Of a DNA stretch of 13,497 nucleotides, positions 7,564 through 12,393 are shown piece after piece. This stretch comes from Desulfuromonadales bacterium. GTDB lineage: Bacteria; Desulfobacterota; Desulfuromonadia; Geobacterales; Pseudopelobacteraceae. The notes below the pieces were generated by a model that saw nothing but the letters and a program-made list of their open reading frames with translations, had not been told where the DNA came from and did not search any database. The position numbers were made by a program, and so were the translations under genes. Within the stretch, counting starts at the first letter, position 1, and each line of letters starts with the position of its first letter. Location of the stretch: assembly GCA_015688915.1 (NCBI GenBank), contig JAATGX010000085.1, forward strand, positions 1 through 13,497, read 5' to 3'.

Positions 7564-7728
7564 CATCTGCCACAGAGACACGGAGACACGGAGAAAAGCG
7601 GGAGAAAACCAGAAAAAATGGTTAGAAACACCCGGGTCATGCACGTTTGAGATGCAAGTGGTTCGTTGTGCATCTCCGTTGTTTTTGCTTTTGACGTTCT
7701 CTGTGTCTCCGTGTCTCTGTGGCGGATG
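7564..7728. repeat. Large palindrome, CACAGAG family, copy 2, with inner hairpin
   Basis: Outer arms 7564-7595 and 7697-7728 pair at 30 of 32 positions. The core CACAGAGACACGGAGACAC is a tandem of the unit seen in the copy at 4165-4251. The 101-base interior holds a second perfect inverted repeat, GAGATGCA (7649-7656) with TGCATCTC (7669-7676). The element fills most of the 205-base spacer between the enoyl-CoA hydratase and acyl-CoA dehydrogenase genes. It has no coding potential and no T-run. Confidence 0.88.
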
Positions 7729-7732
7729 TGGA

Positions 7733-8515
7733 TTATTTACCCTTGAATGCAGCCTTCCGTTTCTCCACAAAGGCGCCCATTCCCTCCCGCTGGTCGCCGG
7801 TGGCGAAGAGCACGCCGAACAGGGACGCTTCATAGCGGAAACCGTCCTCCTTGCCCATGTTCAGGCCATTGGCGATGGCATCCTTGGCGTAGGCTACGCC
7901 GAGCGTTCCGACCTGGGCGATGGCCTTGGCGGTTTCCAGGGCCTTGCCCATCAACTCCTCCGGTGCGAAGACCTCGTTGGCGACCCCCCAGGCCAGGGCC
8001 TTTGCGGCGTCGATCATCCTGCCGGTGAAGATCATCTCGTTGGCCTTGCCGGGGCCGATCAGCCGGGCCAGGTTCTGGGTGCCGCCAAAACCGGGCATGA
8101 TGCCGAGAGTCACTTCGGGAAAGCCGAACCGCGCCTTTTCCGAGGCGTAGATGAAGTCGCAGGCCAGGGCCAGTTCCAGGCCGCCCCCCAGGGCATAGCC
8201 GTTGACCGCTCCGATGACCGGCTTCCGCATCTTTTCCATGAGCAGCATCACCCGCTGTCCCTTGAGGGCAAAGGCGTGCCCCTCGAAGGCGTTCATTTCC
8301 GCCATCTCCTTGATGTCGGCCCCGGCCACAAAGGCCTTGTCTCCGGCACCGGTCAGCACCACCGCCTTGACGCCGTCGTCCAGGTTCAGTTCGTACAGGG
8401 CGCACTCCAGTTCACCCAGCACCTCGCTGTTCAGGGCGTTCAGGCTCTGGGGGCGGTTGACGGTCAGGGTGGCTATGCCGTCAGCGGTTTCAATCAGAAG
8501 GTTTTTGAATTCCAT
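7733..8515 (-). CDS. Enoyl-CoA hydratase (crotonase family)
   Basis: Adds water to a trans-2-enoyl-CoA such as crotonyl-CoA to give the (S)-3-hydroxyacyl-CoA. The 260-residue product has the crotonase fold markers: LNRP-like VNRPQSLNAL (19-28), the oxyanion-hole segment FVAGADIKEM (62-71), GYALGGGLELALACDFIYAS (106-125) and GFPEVTLGIMPGFGGTQ (131-147). Both catalytic glutamates of true hydratases are present, Glu114 and Glu134. I chose the start at 8515 (MEFKNLL), preceded by AAAGGAG, over the in-frame ATG at 8569, which lies inside a repeat element. It follows the hydroxyacyl-CoA dehydrogenase gene across a spacer filled with a double hairpin. Substrate chain length is inferred from context. 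Confidence 0.95.
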   Translation of the reverse strand: MEFKNLLIETADGIATLTVNRPQSLNALNSEVLGELECALYELNLDDGVKAVVLTGAGDKAFVAGADIKEMAEMNAFEGHAFALKGQRVMLLMEKMRKPVIGAVNGYALGGGLELALACDFIYASEKARFGFPEVTLGIMPGFGGTQNLARLIGPGKANEMIFTGRMIDAAKALAWGVANEVFAPEELMGKALETAKAIAQVGTLGVAYAKDAIANGLNMGKEDGFRYEASLFGVLFATGDQREGMGAFVEKRKAAFKGK

Positions 8516-8540
8516 AACGGCTCCTTTATTAATGCACGAA

Positions 8541-8625
8541 TCAACCACCCCCCCGCCCCTCCTTATCAAGGAGGGGAGCTTTATAGTCCCCCTCCTGGTT
8601 CAGGAGGGGTTAGGGGTGGTCGGGT
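8541..8625. repeat. G/C-rich double-hairpin palindrome, copy 2
   Basis: Two perfect 9-bp hairpins face each other: CCCCTCCTT/AAGGAGGGG (8556-8564, 8568-8576) and CCCCTCCTG/CAGGAGGGG (8589-8597, 8601-8609), each with a three-base loop. The outer ends ACCACCCC and GGGGTGGT (8544 and 8620 sides) also pair. The element starts five bases beyond the hydroxyacyl-CoA dehydrogenase stop and ends shortly before the ribosome site of the hydratase gene. No T-run follows. Confidence 0.88.
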
Positions 8626-8630
8626 TTGGG

Positions 8631-9476
8631 TCAATAGGTGTAGAATCCCCGCCCGGACTTCCGTCCCATGTACCCGGCGTTGACCATCTTCACCAACAGC
8701 GGGCAGGGGCGGTATTTGGGGTCCTTGAAGCCGTCGTAAAGGACATTGGCGATGGCCAGCACCGTGTCCAGGCCGATGAAGTCGGCCAGGGTCAGGGGAC
8801 CCATGGGCTGGTTGGTGCCGAGCTTCATCCCCTTGTCGATGTCCTCGGCCGTGGCGATTCCCTCGTACAGGGCAAAGATCGCCTCGTTGATCATGGGGAT
8901 CAGAACCCGGTTGACGATGAAGCCGGGATAGTCCTGGGATACGGCCATCTCCTTCTCCAGGTTGGCCACGAGGGCGGAGGTGACGCGGAAGGTCTCGTCG
9001 CTGGTGGCGTGGCCCCGGATGATCTCCACCAGCTTCATGACCGGCACCGGGTTCATGAAGTGCATGCCGATGACCTTGTCCGGCCGCTTGGTCACGGCGG
9101 CGATCTTGGTGATGGGGATGGACGAGGTGTTGGATGCCAGGATGGCGTCGGGCTGCACGATTGCGTCCAGCTTGCGGAAGATGTCCAGCTTGAGCGGTTC
9201 GTGCTCGGTGACCGCCTCCACGGCAAACTCCACGTTTGCCAGGTCGGTCATGTTTTTTGTGGTCATGATCCGTCCCACGGTTTCGCCCACCAGGGATTCG
9301 GGAATGGCCCCTTTCTTTGCCTGGCGCTCCAAATTCTGCCTGATGGCGGTGACCGCCTTTTCCAACTGCGCTTCGGCGATGTCGTAGAGTACAACCTCGT
9401 GCCCGAACTGGGCGAACGCATGGGCGATGCCGTTGCCCATCTGTCCCGCGCCGAGGACGCCAACTGATTTGATCAT
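8631..9476 (-). CDS. hbd: 3-hydroxybutyryl-CoA dehydrogenase
   Basis: Oxidises (S)-3-hydroxybutyryl-CoA to acetoacetyl-CoA with NAD(P). The 281-residue length matches the stand-alone short-chain enzyme rather than the FadB fusion. The Rossmann motif GAGQMGNG is at residues 9-16. The active-site parts follow: SNTSS (115-119), HFMNPVP with catalytic His139 and Asn142 (139-145), and LVEIIRG with Glu151. The C-terminal helical domain holds FIVNRVLIPMINEA (187-200) and ends with the typical GRKSGRGFYTY. GGAGGTGG precedes the ATG at good spacing. The upstream spacer to thiolase contains a nested palindrome. NADH or NADPH preference cannot be read reliably here. Confidence 0.96.
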   Translation of the reverse strand: MIKSVGVLGAGQMGNGIAHAFAQFGHEVVLYDIAEAQLEKAVTAIRQNLERQAKKGAIPESLVGETVGRIMTTKNMTDLANVEFAVEAVTEHEPLKLDIFRKLDAIVQPDAILASNTSSIPITKIAAVTKRPDKVIGMHFMNPVPVMKLVEIIRGHATSDETFRVTSALVANLEKEMAVSQDYPGFIVNRVLIPMINEAIFALYEGIATAEDIDKGMKLGTNQPMGPLTLADFIGLDTVLAIANVLYDGFKDPKYRPCPLLVKMVNAGYMGRKSGRGFYTY

Positions 9477-9524
9477 ATCGATCCACCTCCGATAGAAATG
9501 CCTGCTCCGGTAATGGTTGTTCTT

Positions 9525-9642
9525 GAAACGTCGATTTTTCGCAAGATCAAGGCTGTCGAGGGATTGCGCGGAGGCGTAGCAGCGCTACGCCGCACAAGCG
9601 GTCCCGAAGACTTACGCAGATATTGCGGAAAAGCGACGTTTC
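9525..9642. repeat. Nested palindrome (GAAACGTCG family) overlapping the thiolase stop
   Basis: Terminal arms of 20 bases (9525-9544 and 9623-9642) pair at 18 of 20 positions. At the centre GGCGTAGC (9573-9580) and GCTACGCC (9584-9591) pair perfectly around a three-base loop. The total length of 118 bases, with matched ends, resembles a miniature inverted-repeat element. The outer end reaches into the thiolase stop codon (9641-9643), so the element supplies two of its three bases. It shares no sequence with the other two palindrome families in the window. Confidence 0.85.
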
Positions 9643-10816
9643 ATACCCGCTCGAATATGACCGCCACCGCTTCTCCTCCGCCGATACAAAGCGTCGCCAG
9701 CCCGTAACGGGCGGTGCGCCTGTGCAGTTCGCGGATCACCGTGGCCGCCAGACGGCCGCCGCTGGCTCCGATGGGGTGGCCGAGGGCGCAGGCGCCGCCG
9801 TTGACGTTGACCTTGTCCAGGGGCAGGTTCAGCCCCTTGATGGCCAGGAGCGCCACCGAGGCGAATGCCTCGTTGATCTCGAACAGGTCGATTGCATCCA
9901 CGGACAGCCCGGCCCGGGTGCAGACCTTCGCGATGGCGCCGATGGGGGCCTCGGGGAAGTTGTCCGGGGGGCGGCTCTCGGTGGCCGAGGCCACGATGCG
10001 GGCCTTTGCCGTGAGCCCGTGTTTGCGGAGGCCGTCCCCGTCGGTCATGAGCAACAGGGCCGCGCCGTCGTTGATGGTGGATGCGTTGCCGGCGGTAATG
10101 GTGCCGTCCGTGCGGAAGGCTGGCCTGAGGTGCGGGATCTTGGAGAAGTCTCCCTTGAAGGGCTCTTCATCGGTGGCGATCACCTTATCCCCCTTCCTGC
10201 CTTTCTTGACGATTGGCACGATCTCGTCGTTGAAGACGCCGCCCTTGACCGCTTCCTGTGCCAGACGATAGGAGCGGAGCGCGAACTCGTCCTGTTCCTC
10301 CCTGGTCAGTCCGCCGCGGGCAGCGCTGTCCTCGCCGATCTCTCCCATGTGGCGGCCGGTGTAGGGGTCCTGCAGGCCGTCGTAGATCAGCAGGTCTAGA
10401 ATATCGCCATGGCCCATGCGATAGCCGGTGCGGGCCTTCTTGAGAAAATAGGGGGCCAGGGACATGTTCTCCATGCCGCCGGCGATCACCACGTTCGAGT
10501 TGCCCAGGGCTATGCTGTCGGCCCCCAGCATGACCGCCTTGAGGCCGCTGCCGCAAACCTTGTTGATGGTCATGGCATGGGCGCTGTCCGGGATGCCGCC
10601 CGCCCGCATGGCCTGCCGGGCAGGGGCTTGACCACAGCCGCCGGAGAGCACCTGGCCGACGATCACCTCGTCCACCGCCGCCGCTTCAAGGCCCGAGTTG
10701 GCCAAGAGGCCTTTCATGACCGTTGCCGCCAGTTGCGGCGCCTCAACGTCGGACAGCACACCGCCGAATGAGCCGAACGGTGTTCTCAGGGCTTCCACTA
10801 TATAGACGTCTTTCAT
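9641..10816 (-). CDS. Thiolase (acetyl-CoA C-acetyltransferase)
   Basis: Cleaves acetoacetyl-CoA with CoA into two acetyl-CoA, or runs the reverse condensation. The 391 residues match the biosynthetic/short-chain thiolase family. The nucleophilic Cys88 is in INKVCGSGLKA, the second loop NEAFA lies near residues 315-320, His347 is in GHPIGASGG, and the second catalytic Cys377 is in CIGGGEAVAV; all three catalytic residues are at the classical positions. The usual GGGQG of the last motif reads GGGEA here. It is the first gene after a good promoter (10852-10880), and GGGAGG precedes the ATG. Its stop codon lies in a repeat element. With hbd, the hydratase and the dehydrogenase it completes a butyryl-CoA to acetyl-CoA route. 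Confidence 0.95.
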   Translation of the reverse strand: MKDVYIVEALRTPFGSFGGVLSDVEAPQLAATVMKGLLANSGLEAAAVDEVIVGQVLSGGCGQAPARQAMRAGGIPDSAHAMTINKVCGSGLKAVMLGADSIALGNSNVVIAGGMENMSLAPYFLKKARTGYRMGHGDILDLLIYDGLQDPYTGRHMGEIGEDSAARGGLTREEQDEFALRSYRLAQEAVKGGVFNDEIVPIVKKGRKGDKVIATDEEPFKGDFSKIPHLRPAFRTDGTITAGNASTINDGAALLLMTDGDGLRKHGLTAKARIVASATESRPPDNFPEAPIGAIAKVCTRAGLSVDAIDLFEINEAFASVALLAIKGLNLPLDKVNVNGGACALGHPIGASGGRLAATVIRELHRRTARYGLATLCIGGGEAVAVIFERV

Positions 10817-10828
10817 GTCTTGCCTCCC

Positions 10829-10846
10829 GGATGTGAATGGATGTGA
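10829..10846. repeat. Tandem GGATGTGA direct repeat in the thiolase leader
   Basis: GGATGTGA occurs at 10829-10836 and 10839-10846, ten bases apart (one helical turn). It lies just downstream of the predicted -10 of the thiolase promoter and before the ribosome site. This is a plausible repressor position, but eight-base repeats can arise by chance and no known regulator motif was recognised. Confidence 0.3.
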
Positions 10847-10851
10847 GATGC

Positions 10852-10880
10852 ATCATATATATCGCTTACGTTCAAGTCAA
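10852..10880 (-). promoter_or_regulatory. Sigma70-type promoter of the thiolase-etfA unit
   Basis: On the minus strand TTGACT (10875-10880) and TATGAT (10852-10857) are exactly 17 bases apart, each matching consensus at five of six positions. Upstream is a very A/T-rich stretch (about 10881-10912) that could act as an UP element. The promoter lies directly downstream of an intrinsic terminator, so it should start a separate unit. Confidence 0.7.
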
Positions 10881-10914
10881 CTAATAATATAACGACATTA
10901 TAATATATATGGAA

Positions 10915-10944
10915 CGAAAAAAGGACATCCGAATGGATGCCCTT
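10915..10944 (-). terminator. Rho-independent terminator after the icmF-thioesterase unit
   Basis: On the minus strand AAGGGCATCC (10935-10944) pairs with GGATGTCCTT (10921-10930) at nine of ten positions, around the loop ATTC, and runs into six T residues (plus-strand A at 10917-10922). It follows the stop of the 50-residue ORF by about 30 bases and precedes the thiolase promoter. Confidence 0.8.
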
Positions 10945-10974
10945 GTTGTGTCGGCCGACGCCAGCGGCTCCTGC

Positions 10975-11127
10975 TTACAGGAACACGATGTCGTCCTGCA
11001 GGGGGGTGAGTTTCTCCCCCCCTGCGGGGGTGACGGCAAAGATGAACAGGGCGCCGTCGAGCCCTTTGTCCCTGAGCATGGCCTGCATGTTCGAGATGCG
11101 CTGTTTCGCTTCCGTTGCGGTGATCAT
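10975..11127 (-). CDS. Small ORF, 50 residues, start resembles a creatinase/aminopeptidase P N-terminal domain
   Basis: A 50-codon frame beginning MITATEAKQRISNMQAMLRD and ending LQDDIVFL. GGGAG lies about 7-11 bases upstream of the ATG, the thioesterase stop is 40 bases upstream, and an intrinsic terminator follows the stop. All of this fits a real last gene of the icmF unit. Residues 8-28 (RI-N-Q-ML-KGLDGALF) look like the first helix and strand of the N-terminal domain of Xaa-Pro peptidases (M24 family). The rest, with PAGGEKLTPLQDD, does not. A G-run/C-run inverted repeat (10998-11006 with 11017-11025) lies inside the coding sequence. It may be a genuine small protein, or the remnant of a peptidase gene whose 3' part was lost. 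No function is assigned. Confidence 0.5.
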   Translation of the reverse strand: MITATEAKQRISNMQAMLRDKGLDGALFIFAVTPAGGEKLTPLQDDIVFL

Positions 11128-11167
11128 GGGTGTCTCCCGGTTTTTGAGGATGATGGGATGTTTCCTC

Positions 11168-12214
11168 TTAGATGATGGCGTGATGGTTCACGATGGACTG
11201 GAAGCTGCGCATCGCGGCGAGATAGCGGATATCCTCGGCATAGGTCGTGGGGTAGACCGGCGGGACCGGGCAGTGGTTCAGGTCGTCGTCCACATTCACG
11301 AAGGTGAACAGGCACGAGTTGGACAGGGACTTGCTGGTGCGGTCGCGGCTGATGCGCTCGATGTTCGCCTCCACGCAGACGAAGCTGCCGGTGGTGTAGA
11401 CCACTCGGCTGGTAAAATGGAGTTTGTCCCCCAGGCGGACCGGAAGCATGAAGTTGATCCGGTTGACGGCGGCGCTGATGGAGCGGCCGGGCGCCGCCAG
11501 TTCGGAACAGATGGCGGAAAGCTCGTAGGCCCGCCGGATCAGGTAACCGCCAAAAACCATCTTCGGGTTGTATTCCTTGTCCGGGTACGTGCGCTCCCAG
11601 GCGTCGGCCACCAAGTGGCCAGCCAGCAACCCGGAAAAACCGGCGTCTTCCTGGGCCTTGTGGAGCGAGGCCAGGGTTAGGAATTCATCCCGGCTGGGGG
11701 GCTCCAGCAGGGCCGCCTGCTGCTGCTTGTACTCTTCGCGGCGTTCCACCGCCTTCTCCGCCCGTCTCTGTTCGACCTCGTCGATGTACTCCAGGGGCGG
11801 CAGCGGTACGCCGACCGCATCGTCTCCCGTGCCGGAACGGGCCACCATGGTGAAGTAGCAGGAAGCGATGTGGTTGGCCGGGTCCCCCGGTTGTTCCACG
11901 CGGATCCCCACCTCCCCCGACGAGCGCCCCACCTGGTTGATGCGGGCCTGGAAGATCAGATCCCTGGTCCCATCCACGGCATGGCGTACGAATATATTGT
12001 CGATGGCCGCGGTTACGACCCGGGCGTCGGGGTGAAAACGGTTCACATACGACAAGGCCGTCTGTTCCGCCACCTCGTCCAGCAGTTCCAGCAGCAGGCC
12101 GAAGCGGAAATTTCCCTGCAACGGTTCGTCCAGCACCATGAAGCGGCGGCGCAGTTCGGCATCGTTGCCCAGTGGCAGGGTCTGGTAAAAGGATGTCTTC
12201 GTGGGCTGGGGCAT
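11168..12214 (-). CDS. Double-hotdog acyl-CoA thioesterase (ACOT9-like)
   Basis: Predicted to hydrolyse acyl-CoA to free acid and CoA in the cytoplasm. The 348-residue protein has two hotdog-like halves: residues about 20-130 (GNFRFGLLLELLDEVAEQTA, then a strand-rich part ending CYFTMVAR) and about 180-310 (NPKMVFGGYLIRRAYELSA at 216-234, then INFMLPVRLGDKLHFTSRVV). They are joined by a charged helical linker (142-175). The NPKMVFGGYLIRRAYEL element matches the second-domain helix of ACOT9/BfiT-type enzymes. AAAGGAG precedes the ATG at 12214. It lies between icmF and the 50-residue ORF. In this context it could recycle CoA or clear acyl-CoAs that the dehydrogenase cannot use. Chain-length preference cannot be read from the sequence. 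Confidence 0.85.
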   Translation of the reverse strand: MPQPTKTSFYQTLPLGNDAELRRRFMVLDEPLQGNFRFGLLLELLDEVAEQTALSYVNRFHPDARVVTAAIDNIFVRHAVDGTRDLIFQARINQVGRSSGEVGIRVEQPGDPANHIASCYFTMVARSGTGDDAVGVPLPPLEYIDEVEQRRAEKAVERREEYKQQQAALLEPPSRDEFLTLASLHKAQEDAGFSGLLAGHLVADAWERTYPDKEYNPKMVFGGYLIRRAYELSAICSELAAPGRSISAAVNRINFMLPVRLGDKLHFTSRVVYTTGSFVCVEANIERISRDRTSKSLSNSCLFTFVNVDDDLNHCPVPPVYPTTYAEDIRYLAAMRSFQSIVNHHAII

Positions 12215-12262
12215 GGCACAACTCCTTTACGGAAAAAGTGTCTGGCGAGCGGATGCGGTATG

Positions 12263-12290
12263 AGTGTACCAATCTCCACCCATTCGTAAA
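12263..12290 (-). promoter_or_regulatory. Weak candidate promoter for the thioesterase gene
   Basis: On the minus strand TTTACG (12285-12290) and TACACT (12263-12268) are 16 bases apart, each matching consensus at four of six positions. It lies between the repeat at 12306-12383 and the thioesterase ribosome site. The thioesterase may simply be co-transcribed with icmF. Confidence 0.22.
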
Positions 12291-12305
12291 GGGAAATTTT
12301 CAACG

Positions 12306-12383
12306 GCAAATCCCCCTCAGTCCCCCTCGCTTAAAGGGGGAGACTGGAATCCCCCCTTTACGAGGGGGGCAGGGGGGATTTGC
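12306..12383. repeat. G/C-rich double-hairpin palindrome, copy 3
   Basis: The outer ends GCAAATCCCC and GGGGATTTGC pair. Inside are two hairpins: TCCCCC/GGGGGA near 12320-12342, and CCCCCCT (12351-12357) with AGGGGGG (12363-12369). The layout of two hairpins within a larger palindrome matches the elements at 6275-6384 and 8541-8625, although the end sequences differ. It starts 11 bases beyond the icmF stop. There is no T-run, so a normal intrinsic terminator is unlikely. Confidence 0.82.
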
Positions 12384-12393
12384 TCTTCAGCTT

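Noticed and set aside
6268..9467. Long plus-strand frames opposite the dehydrogenase, hydratase and hbd genes (6268-7494, 7439-8683, 8202-9467)
   Set aside because: They run through repeats and across antisense genes, have low-complexity composition and show no recognisable motif. The minus-strand genes have all catalytic residues.
4165..9642. CRISPR array or tandem repeat array
   Set aside because: The repeats are dispersed single palindromes in separate spacers, not regularly spaced direct repeats, and no cas gene is present.
10998..11025. G-run/C-run hairpin as a terminator
   Set aside because: It has a 9-bp stem but lies inside the 50-residue frame and has no T-run. The real terminator is at 10915-10944.
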